A stretch of DNA of 64,000 bases from Schistocephalus solidus (Eukaryota; Platyhelminthes; Cestoda; Diphyllobothriidea; Diphyllobothriidae), in assembly GCA_017591395.1 (NCBI GenBank), contig WEDG01004954.1, positions 1 to 64,000 on the forward strand, read 5' to 3'. This document shows, one piece after another, positions 34,110-47,409 of the stretch (positions within the stretch are counted from its first letter, which is position 1; every line of letters begins with the position of its first letter). The position numbers and the translations under genes were made by a program. Under the pieces are notes generated by a model. That model had not been told where the DNA came from. It was given only the letters and a program-made list of their open reading frames with translations, and searched no databases.

Positions 34110-37100
34110 GTAAGTTGACGTCCTTCATTTTCAACCTTAAAATAGTTGGGAGATGGAAAGGGAAGATTTTAGAGATTTTCAAATAAGTTCAAAGGAACTG
34201 GAAGGTGAGCTAGAAACGCAACTTGAACAGGCTGAAAAGAAAAATGATGAGTTAAAGGCAGCTCTTGAGCGTTTGTCGATAGAACTGGAGAACACTACGG
34301 TTAGTTTTGTTTGACCGCTAAATATATTTACGCAGAGTCGCTTTGAGTCGACCACAGCCTCACAGAACCGACAGTTGACGTCTCTACAGGAAGAGCTGAA
34401 CAGTTTGAGATCGGAAAAAACACAACAGCAACTTTATATAAGACAACTTGAACAAACCAACGACGATCTCGAGCGCTCGAAACGGTAGCTGTATCTTCTA
34501 GAATTTCATAATTTCCATTAGAACGGCTCTCGCGTCCGTAGAAGACTTTGAAAACAGTTTAAATAAACTTATTGAGCGGAACGCTTTGTTGGAAGGTGAA
34601 CTTGATGAGAAACAAGAACTCCTCGAATCTGTTCAACGTTTAAAGGATGAAGTTCGAGGTTGGCCGTTCGCACTCAGTTTCACTCCTTATTTCTGCCTAT
34701 TGGGTGTTTCAAATTTATATAGCCTGCCAAATTTTTATGTAGGTTTGCCATCCCACTCTTAATCTCTATGCTTCATTTATCACCAAAGGAATATCAACCC
34801 TAATGAGGCCCTCCGATGCATGCACCATTCTTTCTATAGCATCAGATGACATCCTAGACCATCTGCGTCGATCGCCAAATTTGACGGTGTCGATCGACTT
34901 AGTCAAAGTAAACGCGATCATCCAACTAGTATTTAAATTTCTAAAACGAGATTGCGCTCGCAGGCTTTTTTAGCTCGGGGAAACAAAGCGCAATACATCA
35001 GCCGACGAGGAAGCAGAAAAAAAGCCATCTTCTTCCAGACCAATTTAAATCTCGCTAACTTTTCGACCGATGCTAGTCCAGAAAATGCGCCATGACCATG
35101 TTTGGGCCATCCCAGTCTATGAACAGTCATGACCTACATATAGGAGTCTTATGCCGTTGGCCATACGTTTTTGAGTCATGTAACTCACTGACCATGAACT
35201 GCGTATTAGTCCTCTGTTGTGTATTTCAATGCCAGGAAAACGTTTGCTTCATCTTGTTTACTCTTGTCACTTTTATTTTCTACTATTGATCTTATGTTGC
35301 ACTTGCTTTGATTATCTCATCGCCTGACAAAATTCCTCGAAATCTCCCATGCTAGCCTACTAACACCCACATTATCATTTGACTGATACAGCCGTCTAAT
35401 TTATGTAAAGATGACTGCATAGGTGAATGTTGGCTACCACAACTCGCCTTTGTCTGTTATTTTGGTGTCCAGTTGAACCAATAGGGCGAGGAAACTATTG
35501 AGATTTGATGTCCTTGGAGCATGTCCGTCATCTTCCCCTGCCTTTCACTGCTGACCGATGAGACCAGACTTAGGAGCCTAGCCCTAGCTGCAGGCACCAA
35601 GATGACCCCAAATCGTTCACGTGCAAGGCTGGTCTTCGTAATCTCCGTATACAGATTTGTGACGTCATGCTGAGGTCAAAGAGTCAAGGGCTCTGCAGGC
35701 GGGCTTATGCTTGCTCTCCCATAGCATGACCGAAAATCCTGCTCAGGATCAGATTTTAGACATTTGGCTACTTTAGGGTGTGACCTTTAGCCGGTCGTTT
35801 GAGCTGCCCTTCTTACTCCCCGTCTTTTCCGGTCTACCTCAGACAGAGTATCCTTTCTATCTGTTTATGGTTACTGTCGTTGGTAGTAGCATATATTAGT
35901 CAATATCATTATGATCCCTTTCAGATTTAAATCAGGAACTCGTTGTTCGTCAACTACCCACCAGTAAAGAAGTCACCTCTGTTCAACCGGTTTTGATTGA
36001 GCCAGAGAAAGTTTCCAATAGTAAGTCAAAAAATATATAGTATATTGAACTCCTCTGAGAGAACCCATCACCGCCTCCTATGCCTACCCACATGAACCAT
36101 ATCATTCCTTATAATCTCCTTCCTTGAACGAGAGGGTTTCCGTAATCTGTCAATTTCCTCTTTTCATTAGTATGTGGGGTGACAGTTAGACCATCGTGTC
36201 CGACGATGTCCACCGTGTGCTCCACTAAAGAGTAGGTACAGGGACGGTAACTTGTGCGTAAATTAGTTTTTTACGTCTACAGCACGCCCAGCTATAATGA
36301 CCGAGTCAAGGAGAGGGGAGGCGAAGAGAGCGCAGGTGGGTGCCGCGGCGCGAGCTTGCACCTAGGCGCATTACCATAACCTCCCCGGGGCCGACATTTG
36401 TTATGTGTGCCCATCTCCAATAAAACCTGTCTTGCATTAATCGTGCCCCGTGTTGGTTCAGCGCATCTACGGCCTGGCCCCTTTTAGGATTGGGACGAAG
36501 CTACATAAAAAGCTAAAAAAACTGTGTAAAAACCAAAAGGTTGACCTACGCATGAAAGTAGGTAGTTTATTGAAAACGGCACACTTGGCTAAGATGCAGA
36601 TTTTCCATACAGGATACACCTAATACAGACCACATGAGGAATCATAATTTAAATTAGCAGGCAGTAGGACTTATAGAAAATTTCTAACCTAACCAGACCA
36701 TAGGAATGCAGTTTGTTTCACAAACAGTCAATGGTTAACTGTGTTCAGAACTTTTAAAAAACTTTTTGGAATGTTATGGCCAAAGTTGTTCCCCAGGCAT
36801 TTGGGACACAAGTCATTATAAGGCCAAGTGCACATGCAGCCAACTAAAAGAGGTATATGCAATCAAGTTCCAGTGACTTATTCGATTCCAGGAAAGATTA
36901 ATGTGTAAGTACTACAGATGGCATAAGAGTTGCATTTCCTACTTGAAGAAATATTCTCGGAGTAAAGTCAGGCGAATAAATTTAGTTATCAGAAAAACTT
37001 TGGAAGAACTGTTCACCTAGATTTAAGGCAGTTATCACTACCAGCATCCATGGAGGTTTCCTCATCGTTATATAACACAATTATAAAATCATTATTTTCT

Positions 37101-40100
37101 GTATCCATCAGCTACATGAAAACTAGTAGTATAGACCGAATGAAATTGCCGACAAACACAAGGGAGACTGTAATAATCACTTCTAGCATATTAGTTCTAA
37201 CCGGCCAGCCATACCCAACCGCAGGTTTGTAACCCCTGAGTATGTGGCTTCGAGCGTTACTTCAAACATTTGTGTAGTCAATTTTTGATCACCACAAGTG
37301 GTGAGCGAATTTAATTATCTTTTCGAGCTAATCGCAGTGAACGATTTATTGTACACTGAGGAGCGCTGGACGGTAGTTTGCGCAAGTCTAACGGTTGACC
37401 AAGAGAAAGCTTGGCGTGCGCATCTTGGATCATGACAATGCGCTCCTTACTGGAGCTTCTTTGGAATACCAGAATTGCTTTCGAAGCCTGCAGAGCTTTT
37501 CACTTAGTATAATTAGTAAATGTATTTTTTGCATGCGAACAGTTACCGCTTAATCATTCGCACCACCTCTCCTTAATCGCTGTTGTGCGAGTAATTTGCT
37601 TTCCTTCTTTCTCTACGGCATGTTATGGTGCCGTTCACTTTTCGCCTTCGTGCTATTATGAAGTGCTATATCGGGGAAATACGCTTCCCAGGTAGCTGAA
37701 GCGAAGAGGAAGGAGTGGCTAGTGTGGTAGCTTTCTTTTGCGTCTTTCAGATGCCCTCTTTATTGACCTGTATAGTCGATTGACCCAATCCGACCTAATG
37801 AATACACTCTGTTGGCGGTTCTCATCAGGCAAGCGCTCGCGAAGCCCATCCTCTGGGTTGGCTAATACGCCAACCGTCTCGGCGCCCGCGACAGACCTAT
37901 ATGAGCCAACAAACACGTTGACGTGGGCAGCAGCGACGCCCCCATCAGTGCTGGCTGCGCATTAGATTTTTCGAACTCTAAGGCTTCACTTCTTTACATG
38001 TCGTTTGGCCAAATAAACCTATCCCAATCATAACCCACCCCTCAATAAAATGATCGGCTCAGGGTCATTTAAATTGATACTTTGAAACATTTTTGGACGT
38101 CTTGACAACCGATGCATGAATGTTTCGTTTCATATATTTTCCTCCTCCGAGAGTAATACAAAATTCTTTGCTACGACATTTCAGGCAAAATTGAAGCAAG
38201 TACACAGACTGCAAACATCAAGGCAGTCCCTGCCCCAACTTCTCTCAATGGTGGTTTGCCTCTCATGCCTTCCACACGCATCAGTGCCCTCAATTTGGTG
38301 GGCGAACTTTTGCAAAAAGTGGGGGTAAGAGTTTTTTAAGTGATTATTATTTAAGTTCCCCAAACTGAAACCTTACTCCACGTGTTCGCGAAAAGCAACG
38401 TCTTTTCTATGCCCGACAGCTGAGTCCTTCCGGGTTGCTGTGGTTTAGAGCCGTGAACACGGTAGCCTATGAGTGTTTTGCATTCCGAGGTCTAAACGTT
38501 CGGTTGATAGGCTCTGATGAATTGCCCACTTCTCCTGGCTTCCTATCCTGCTTAGGATCCACATGTCGTCCGAGTAAATTAGCTTATTTGCACCTTGGCT
38601 ATCGAAGGTTGATGACTGCGCGTTGTATTTGCCGTGGCAAGGAGACCAGGTTACGGCGTGTTTGCCCATGATGGTGCCGAATATCCGCCACAGTCCTTTA
38701 TCACCTCTATAACCACAGGTCTCATTCGGCCCTTTTCGAGTTAACCTCGATATCGGTTCATGGCTTGTAGAAAATTGGGTTTTATACAGTAGCTGCCGTG
38801 ATGACTGTCATTTTAAACAACCTTAACAAACCAGCCTGCATTTCTCACTTAGTGTTCTGTTTAGTAAGCATATACCCGTAATAATAATTACACAGTTTGC
38901 TCTTTACATAATCCAACTCCAAAGGGGTTTTTGGGAAACCTCAAACTGAGACAGTAGGCAGGTCTCTGTGTAGGATGACTCCCTCTTTCGGTCGACATTC
39001 ATATTTCTGTTAATCGGGACATGTCTAAGAGGTTCTTAGTACTTTGACAGCTACATCCCCTCTAGTAATTAGTGTGATGTCCTACGAATTAATTCCTCAA
39101 TTCTCTCCGACTCATCACATCCTTTGTGATGCCCTACTGCCGCCCACATTGCGTTTGTTTGCTTTTTTCCCCTTAAAGTGCACCGAATGCATTCGTACAT
39201 TGTGTTAGAGAGATGTCGTCAGTACGCGCCCACAGACTGTTGTATACGCACGCACTGCAAGTGTGACGTTATGCGGCTGAGGGAAGTGTGTACTAGCCTT
39301 CCGATGACAGTCAGCTCTCGAGTCCGCTTTATACCCCGCATACTATTTCTTGTACTGTATATAAAGATCTGACACTCCTATCATAATTTGAACCTAGTCA
39401 TAATAAACATTTTGCAAAATATCCGGCATTAGATGTGCGTTGTAATTTTCTAGTTTCTGGGCTATGCATTGGCTAATACAAAATAGTGGCAACAGGAAAC
39501 TGATGCACACTGCAGACGCAATGAGCGTTCACCTTCGTGAAGCTTGCTCTCAGCGTTTTCTGCTCTCCTTGGATGAATTTTCCTACAAAAATAGTTTTCT
39601 TTCGATGGTACTTTAAAATTCTTGCTCTCATGATTCGAAAGAGTTATGCCATTGATGAGATGGCAAAGAAATGTCATCGTTTTTCCAGTTTTTTTCGCAG
39701 CCGCTTTTTATGCATTATTACGAACCTACTGATGCCAGAAAACTCCTTTTTTAACCGTTGCCTCGTGGCAGAAAATGTAACATAGCTTTTCCTGTTGCTC
39801 GAAAATGTAACTGAATCCTGATGACGACGATTACCAGAAGTGTAATTAGTGATCATACACGGCTACCTGCTGCAGTGAACGTGTGGCCTTATGGAACGCT
39901 CTGCACGGGAGCAAACGCACATATCATCGGAAGAGGATACAGATTTTCCATCCCACTTCTATAAACTGAACACCTGGTACATTTTTTCTAGCCCTTCCGA
40001 GGGCCACTCACGACTGATTGCTTACTGAAAGAAAACAATAGTTTTGAACGTCGTCAGTGGTCCGTTACGACTCTCGCTGATCGACATTTCTCGCGGACAC

Positions 40101-41223
40101 AATGCGGCATCGAATTATGATCTTTAGGCATTTATTATCAAGAGAGAAGCCGTTGTATGCAGTTTATTTGGCCTGCTCTCTGCCTGGAGCAAAAGTAAGT
40201 TGGTATGGACGCAGTACAGCGACGAGACCTAACTTATTGTCAGACGCCTCCTTCCCCATCCCCCTCACCTCCCAATCCCTCTGCCTCGCTCAAGTCCCTG
40301 ATAGAACTAGACGTCTGAACACCCTCAACTCTTTCCCCCACACTTACTGTTTAGTGGATGATTAAAATCTTGCCACTCTGCACTCCCTTCTATTATTGTA
40401 CAGGCCCGAAAATTAATAATCGAAAATGTACGTTCACCGTAGTGGGCTTCATGAATGTTTACATTCATGTAATCGCTGGACTTACACTTACGTGCGTTTA
40501 AAAATTTCTAACCAGTGGCTTTATGTTTCCTGAAGATTTCATTACACATTTATTCGCGGACACGTATTAATTTTCTCCCTAAGCGTCTCACTAAGTTCTC
40601 CGAATTTAAAGTATTTTCCACCCTTTCTTCAAACACCAGTTCCCATGAAAAACACAGGCACCGATTTTTCCAATGTTCTGATAAAACATGGAACAAATGG
40701 GGAAAGTCCATGGATTCTCAGATACTCGTTTTTGGTGAAACCCTCTTTAAACGGGCCCGCAGCGGATATCCACTGTGCCCTTCTCGGCAGCATAATATGT
40801 GATTGTATTCTTAGCATATGTGCACACTCAATGCCCACTTAAAATAGGATCCCTGTTTGTAAGGTTCCTTGAAAACTCCACGTTCTTTTTATTTCTGTGT
40901 ATCAGACTGGTCAGAAATGAAGGACTTCTGCGGTTCTTCTATTTTCTATTCTTATCTTCCTGCATGCTTCTAAATATACTTTCCTTGTCCTACCGTGTTA
41001 CTCACCTTACTGAGGGCACCGCATCGTGATGTTGCGAAATGTTTCCCTCTAATGTTGGTTTTTCATCGACAATAAAGCTAACCTTCCTTCTGTCCGTCTT
41101 TCACTCATCAAGCAACTGGAGGCCAATTTCGCCAACGTCTGTCGCTGTTACGACGTATCACCGGCTAAAGTGGCCAAACTCAATGACGTGATCGCCACCT
41201 CTACTACGACTAATGGAGTGTGA
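34051..41223 (+). CDS. NDEL1: NDE1/NDEL1-type nuclear distribution protein (seven exons, complete)
   Basis: NudE-family proteins bind LIS1 and cytoplasmic dynein through an N-terminal coiled coil and act in nuclear migration, spindle function and cargo transport. Exons: 34051-34109, 34146-34299, 34336-34484, 34522-34658, 35925-36020, 38185-38324, 41113-41223. All phases join and total 281 residues, versus about 335-345 in vertebrates. Family signatures appear in order: [80 protein letters not shown], then [17 protein letters not shown] near the C terminus. The end is shorter and divergent. Introns 1-3 are tiny (36-37 bp); introns 4-6 are large (1.3-2.8 kb) and hold repeats. It could equally be called NDE1, since a single flatworm gene would be ancestral to both. 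Confidence 0.95.
34146..34299 (+). CDS. NDEL1: NDE1/NDEL1 exon 2
   Basis: Acceptor ccttaaaatag; encodes [20 protein letters not shown] and [18 protein letters not shown]; donor gttagt, phase 0. Confidence 0.92.
34336..34484 (+). CDS. NDEL1: NDE1/NDEL1 exon 3
   Basis: Acceptor tatttacgcag; encodes [19 protein letters not shown] and [15 protein letters not shown]; donor gtagct, phase 2. Confidence 0.92.
34522..34658 (+). CDS. NDEL1: NDE1/NDEL1 exon 4
   Basis: Acceptor atttccattag; encodes [20 protein letters not shown] and [19 protein letters not shown], the LIS1/dynein-binding coiled-coil end. The donor gttggc is weak but required for phase. Confidence 0.92.
35925..36020 (+). CDS. NDEL1: NDE1/NDEL1 exon 5
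   Basis: Acceptor gatccctttcag; encodes [20 protein letters not shown] and IEPEKVSN; donor gtaagt, phase 1. Too short to stand out alone, but it is fixed by the [10 protein letters not shown] junction. Confidence 0.9.
36185..36500 (-). repeat. Chimeric SINE (distinct head plus LINE A tail) in NDE1/NDEL1 intron 5
   Basis: Reverse-complemented: head at 36500-36390 (cgtagatgcgctgaaccaacacggggc), then tail from cctaggtgcaagctcgc through cacctgcgctctc and gcacaagttaccgtccctg to gtggacatcgtcgg at 36200. Full head-tail structure, about 310 bp. Confidence 0.6.
37085..37255 (-). repeat. tRNA-related SINE fragment in NDE1/NDEL1 intron 5
   Basis: Has gccgacaaacacaagggagactg and ccagccatacccaaccgcagg, matching the SINE body, then a decayed head ending in gtatgtggcttcgag. 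Confidence 0.5.
38185..38324 (+). CDS. NDEL1: NDE1/NDEL1 exon 6
   Basis: Acceptor cgacatttcag; encodes [20 protein letters not shown] then [19 protein letters not shown], the conserved C-terminal family motif; donor gtaaga, phase 0. Confidence 0.92.
38330..41110. other. NDE1/NDEL1 intron 6, unassigned
   Basis: 2.8 kb intron. I see no second gene or recognised repeat in it. Confidence 0.45.
41113..41223 (+). CDS. NDEL1: NDE1/NDEL1 terminal exon
   Basis: Acceptor cactcatcaag; encodes [20 protein letters not shown] and [16 protein letters not shown] with stop TGA at 41221-41223. The Q-L-E following K-V-G matches the A-L-E-S-K-L continuation of vertebrate homologues. Confidence 0.85.
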   Translation, partial: QLEANFANVCRCYDVSPAKVAKLNDVIATSTTTNGV

Positions 41224-41944
41224 GTGTTTCTAGAATTCTTTGCCTTCGCTCAGCGCGTCGAGCACAAGCTAAGGTTATGTTCACATTTTGCATAGCTTAT
41301 GCCGTCGAAAAAGTCTGAAATTCACTACATACTTTTTATCCATTTCTTTGATGCCACAGGGTGAGACTTAATCGAACACTAAAGCGTAGTCATCGTCAGT
41401 CTCTGCGGTTCGCTACAGCCTAAAAAGTTGGTTTAAACACTAATCAAGACATTAATTTCCTACTTTTGAAAGAGATTAACTCCAGATGAAAAAAAGAGTA
41501 TACCAAACTTTTAAGGTACATGACAGTTCGAATGTCGCAAGCGACGAAATCTGCTGCTGTTTAATGAAGTTAGCTTATCCAGCGGTGACTCGCGTGGTTT
41601 TGTTTACAGTGAACTGAACTTGCACAGCCTCTACCTCATTATTTTCCCACAATCACCGTGTTTCGATAGCCAAACGACCGGATGTGAGCTTTTGCGCAGT
41701 GGCACACACGAACTGGATCCGAGATATCCAAGGAGACAGATCTGTGGTCGGAATGTCGATTGTCAGCGTGGAAGTGATGGCAGGGTTTGGATACTTCCGT
41801 CATTACTTCATAGCACTTAATTCAATCTTACAGGCTTCTTTCCCTCTTTTCCTTGAAATTCGCCATTCGATTGATTTGGGAGATGGCTGGTCCGGTTCTT
41901 GCGACAATACTTCACGCCTATCATTTTTGAGCTAGATCCTATCG

Positions 41945-44830
41945 TGTCTCGAGACTGATTTGCTGGTACTTCAAGGGGATCCTCAAGGCCTCGCACTGTT
42001 TGCGAACGCCCACAGTAACGTCACTCTTGGATAGCAGCTTAGGCAGGCGCTCGTCATGTGTCCTCATGATATGGCCCTTCCATCGCAGTTATATCTTCCT
42101 CGGCATGGCGTAGATACTGAGGGTACTGGTTCTGTCCAAGGTCCCAGTGTTGGAGATTCTTTCACCTTCATTGTAGTTGAGGGACAAATGGTTGAGTCTG
42201 TTCGCCGACTTTTATACACGCCGCTCGATACAGGGGTGTTGCCGGAAGAACGGATTTGCACATCCTCTGTTTTATGTTGAGTAGGATGTCGCGGCGGTTC
42301 TGTACGGCGTGCTTTAGCTGGCTGAGGGCCTGTTTTGTTTTAGAGATCCCATATGTGATTTCTCAATCGACTCTGATGTTTCTTGAATCTATGCCCTCGA
42401 CGTACGCGGACTTGTTCACTAGCGTGATGCGAATTCCACTGACATTGTAGCGGATTTCGTTTTCGTCAGTCTCTGGCGTTGGTTTGTTCATGACCGCAGT
42501 CTTTTCCGTGGTTGTGCTCAAGCTGAAGGTAGAATAGCAGATAGATACACTCCGCCACATATCCGTCTTGGTTGTTCTATTCAACGGACCGTTGTTCTGG
42601 AATAAAATATTGTAGACACTCGGGTTGGAAAATTATAATTGCTTTCCCGCTTTGAACGTTAATCAGTTGTCCATCTAACGGGTACTTGCTGTTGATTCCC
42701 GGTCACTCCTCAAGGTAGGTGTTCGTCAGAAAAAGAGGCTAGTAGCGAGTGCGCAGCCCTACTTCCCCCATTTTCGCCGCAGACGCTTCACAGAGACAGA
42801 CTCACTAATCGTTAAACAAGGTATCATTCCACCGGGTAGTTTTCTTGCCGCAGCAACTGTACTCGAGGGCAGATTTCATCATTCTAACTCACAGACCAGC
42901 TCTCGAGTATGCGGATATATTCGCCAGTAGGGAGAGAGTTTCGTATTCTGTACAAGGCAGGCGACCGGAATAGGCTGTAACATCAGGTTGGTAGCTGCAC
43001 GCTGTGATAGGCGCTTGAGTGAGAGCATTTTCACCTCAGCCTGGGACTCCTTTGACCGGCCGGGCTAGCCAGATGTCAAGCAAACGACCGTCGTCGATGT
43101 ATATTTTCAACATTAAGAGACTGACAGGGATGCAATCTTACGGCAGACGCTGGAGAATGGTCGCTACAGTCTTACCATCTCCGTAAATTGCTTTGGAAAT
43201 TTCAATTTCAATCAGATTTGCTAGTCCATGATGGTTTTCTGTGTTGTTGGCTTTTGTCAGATCCAAGGAATTGAAAGGGTGTCTGACAGGCGTGTATTGA
43301 CGCCTTTTATGCTTTTCTTCTGTTTCCACCGTGCTGCCGGCATCCACAGTGTTTCCGGATGCAGTCTCTCCAGAAGCGTGTTCGGGCAATTGAATATGAT
43401 TCGAGCAAACATTTTGTCGGCGATATTGAGGAAGGGACGTGTTTGTGGTTTCCACAGAGTCGCCGGTCTCCCTTTTCATCCATGTATGGGCACAAATACG
43501 GCATCTTTAAAGTCTTGCAGAATTTTTTCTTGTAGCCATATCACTTTGAACAGTGAAGTTAAAGGCCACTCTATTCGCAAATTTTGTCTAGGATTGTGTC
43601 GACGCCCGATGGCTTACCACTGAAAGGCTCTTGCACTGCCTTGATTTTCTCTAGAGTTTAATGTACAGATCGAGGTACTTATTGTTTTCCATTTGAGGAA
43701 GTCAGTTGATGGCTTCTTTACAGATTGTGATTGAGGGTACCCAGAAGGTACTTGGCTCAGCAATTCAGGACCGGCCACTTCTCAAAAAGGAAGCTTTTTC
43801 CCTTATTGATTCTAAAGCATCGTAATCCCTTTGGCTTGGGGACCGTAGATGGCTGAGATAGCTGTGAAGAAATTGTTTATCTCATCGTGGTCGTCGCATC
43901 CTTAGATTTTTCAGCGTTGCGTGTTAGCCAATCGTTCTGAATTCCATTTAGACACTGCTTCAGCATAAGAAATATGTGTCGTTATTAGCGCTGCTGCGGT
44001 TAATTTTGTAGATCACATGTTCCTCTGCTTCTCAGAACTCAGCACATTTCTTCGTCGAACCAGTCATGGTGCCGTCCATGTGCATGAGCGAAGACTTCCA
44101 GAGCGCAGGACTGAATAGTTTCCCGCATTTCTCCCCCAATAGGCCTTAACGGTGGCATTTATTCCAGAACTCACAGTTTTCCATATTCTGAGTCATGTGA
44201 TTGCTGAAATTCAATCGGCCCTTAGTCCTATCTATTAGTACGGTAGTCTCACCTGATTTTATCTAATAACCTGCTGAGTTACATTTGAGGCCTCATCTTG
44301 GAGATGACAAGGCGATGGTCCGTCTAATCATCTGCACCATACATTGCCCTACTCATTAGCCTAGCCCCCTGCTCATGCCTCCGTACGTGGACGTGGTCCA
44401 GTATCTCTCAATGGCGTAAGCGACGTATAGATAGGCGTAATAAGGTGTTTTTAGGAGACGATTATTTTCCATGCAGGCCTGCAGGAGGCCATTGCTGTTG
44501 CAACTACAGGTCCTATGGCGACCCAACACTCTTTCCCAAAGCAACACGATCTGTGCCGACACAGGCTTTGAGATCACCTTTTCAGCCTTAGGTATAGTCG
44601 TAAGAAGTGTTAGCGGGTCCTCGTGGTATTTGCTCTTCACTTGGTAACAGCTGGCCGTTGGGGGCGTAGGTACTGATGACGACGGCCAGTTTTTTCTGCA
44701 GTTTGGCAGCCTCCTGGTCATGTGACGAACGTTGTTGCGCTGTGATAGGCAGGACAGTCATCTCACGACGTCCCTTCTGGGGCGAAAGCTACTTCAATAT
44801 CCTGACCTCCATTTTAGATGCAAATTTACC
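41945..44830 (-). mobile_element. LINE A, degraded copy downstream of NDE1/NDEL1
   Basis: Minus strand order: endonuclease (44721-44380, with KKLAVVISTYAP and VLGRHRTCSCNSNGLL), the DGPSP box near 44330, the region before RT at 44150-43640, RT remnants at 43620-43130 (NIADKMFARIIF, PFNSLDLTKANNTEN for the usual motif A), the post-RT domain at 42584-42360 (STFSLSTTTEKTAVMNKPTPET) and the YLPRHG-type C-terminal block opposite 42070-42120. No zinc-finger tail or 3' UTR is attached. Every block is in a different frame. Confidence 0.75.
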
Positions 44831-44839
44831 CGGCATCCA

Positions 44840-46640
44840 CATCCTCCAGTTAGTCTTCTTTGGAAAAAAGAAACCCGTTGAGAGCCGTCATGCCCATTTT
44901 CCGCCTACAGGCGACCAAAGCTGTGCTCCTTGGCCGTCTCCTGGTCATTGAATTGTCTAAAATAGAACAAGTATAACAGGCTGCTAATGTAAGGAGTTTC
45001 ACTCTGACAGCCTCTGGGGTGTTCCGGGGATGGGGACAAGAGTAGTTTGTTTGAGTGTTTTAAGCGTGTATTTTTTTCCACAAGGTACGGCCCGTTTGCC
45101 GAAGGCGAGATTATCCGGCATTTTAGTGATAAACAGTGCCCTCTTAAATAAGACTGCTTAGTCATCCTATTTGTAAGTCACGAATTTTTTTACGGGTAGA
45201 AGGCCTGAATTGACCTGGGCCGTCCATGGTGTTGCCTGTCGCTCTCTGTATTAGGGCGTAGGGAGGGACTTCGAGGATTAGTTAAGTGACTCCTAGCTGT
45301 GAAGACGCACACACGCCGTACACCCTCATCTGGTTTAGCCCGCCGGTAAAAAAGGTTACCGAGACATTTTCGCCGCGCTGATTACGGCTTCGTAGAGTCA
45401 CAGGTGATAGCCGGATTCCAGGACTGGGTTAACTGGAAGTATCCACAAGGGCTATTGATGCGTTTGGCGGAAAGCTTCAAGGTATTGTTGGCATGTTTCC
45501 TAGGCAACCTTCTACTAACATGACCGCGGTTCTGTTACCGAACTTTTACTTCCCTGAAATCTTGACTCCTAGTACGTATACGCTGACAAAGTGGATCACT
45601 GAACTTTTGCTCTTCGGATTTCAACTCTAAAAACTTCCTTAAGTTAGTATGCACAATGTCTTTTTTTCGTTTGTAGCCCTTCCGATCCCTGGTGAAAAAC
45701 TACCCTGCTTTACACCAGTGTGGTGCTAGAGTTCTCAGTCATTTCCACGTTCTCTCTCTCTCATCTATCTATCTATCTCTATCTCCTCAGAGCATATCGT
45801 CATTCCTATAACTTACCAGGCACTTCCATGGGTGCTGAGTGAAAATCAGGCCGCACGCCGTGCTCTTGCTTAATGTTTCCAGGAGAGAGACCTGTTCACC
45901 CTCTCCACACTTCAGCAGCCATCACCATTCATATCTGTTTATGTACATGGAAACTGTGCAATTCTCCCCTAATATCATCCACCATTCAACCAAGATTTTC
46001 TGTCCAAATCTGTTCTTCTGGTCTTTTGTATTAAAATGGTTTCATGTGTACCATATGCGTTTTTCCTCGGTGAGTTCCGCTTCAGGAGTTATCAGAAAAA
46101 TAGTGCTTACTTACTTAAAGGACGACAAATACGGGGAGACTTTATGAGAAAGGGAAACCTCGGAGGGATTCCAACAGTCGGTCATAGTGAAAGAGACTAT
46201 CGCCCACCTCGTCCTGTTGATGGTTTATTACTTGCTCACTGAAACATCCCAGCCTTAAGAAGATCAATTTGTGGGGAACCTTGACGGAAAGTCCGGTCGT
46301 GACCTGCCTGGTGGTCTAATTGCTTATTTTCTGGCCAATTCTTAGGCGGCAGGTAGTGGCAGCGTTCGGTAGTCAGGTTTGCCGACAACTGGCTGCTTGC
46401 AGCTAGTCGGCTTCAATTTTACCAGAACAAAGGCAATGACAGTTTTGCACCTATTGTACTGTATAATGTTGGGGCAAGATTACAATGTGCAGCCCTATTT
46501 TAAATAGATACTGAGCACGCGTGGAGGACTGTTGAGGTAATAGCGCAATGGAACGCGGTCAACAGCAACCGGTACCTGCAGCTACTGGGGCAAGACGTGG
46601 TTTGACCCCGAGCGCGTAAGTGTTTAACAGAAACTTGATT
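44840..46640. other. intergenic, mostly unassigned
   Basis: A short (CT)n/(TATC)n microsatellite at about 45753-45787 is the only feature recognised. Frames at 45839-46242 show no protein pattern. Confidence 0.45.
45753..45787. repeat. Compound (CT)n/(TATC)n microsatellite
   Basis: ctctctctctcatctatctatctatctctatctc. Confidence 0.85.
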
Positions 46641-46985
46641 TTTATTCCCTAAAATATCGAAAAGCAAATAATTTCGGATAAAGTAGGAATCTAGAGTGGA
46701 ATTATTTATTATTATTCCTGAACCATACATCAGAAATCAAGTAAATTATCAGTACGCAGGAAGGGTTACTTGTTAACGAGGAATTTAGAATGGAAAAGAT
46801 AGTTTTTTTTCAACAAAATGCATCAGAAGTCAAATAATTTAGGATGAGGCAAGAATTTAGGACCAAACATATCAGAAATTTAATACAGTAGGATTAAATA
46901 AGGATTTACCATGGAAAATAAAGTTTGTTTTCAACACATAAAGCAAAAATCGAACAGATTTAGGAGTAGGTAGGAAAACGTTCTG
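46640..46985. repeat. Diverged AT-rich tandem repeat
   Basis: Related units recur at about 46660, 46730, 46825, 46872 and 46945. Each has a core like cagaaatcaaataatttagga, followed by taggaatttagaatggaaaa and a T-rich ttttcaaca stretch. Unit spacing is irregular (about 50-95 bp) and identity is modest. Confidence 0.5.
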
Positions 46986-47409
46986 TCTTACTGCCAAAAC
47001 TTGGGGTGGCGCATGTGAAAACAACTGGTTGGAAAGTGAAGGCAGCGAACACGTGTTTTCGGTAACTCATCATCGGACCGGTACAATTACATGGATAATG
47101 AAAACATGAAGAATTTACATGGATTATAAGTGTCGTATAGTTAATCATAATGGTTCCTACGCCGGCCGCCTGGCAAGGTTGGCGGGTTAAGGTCACTGGG
47201 ACTGGGGGAAGGGGTAGGTAGGTTAGGGTGTGAGCAATGTTCGGGGGTAGAGTGCAGGGAGTGAATGTTACTGTGCAGTACGTGGGGTTAACGACTGTCA
47301 TTAGGGGGTGGGGACAGCGTATGGACACCACCTGAGGTTGTTTATTGGCCTCGGAAGAGACAGCGCTTGTACGAGCGTATACGCATCCGTATATTACGTA
47401 TATGTATAT

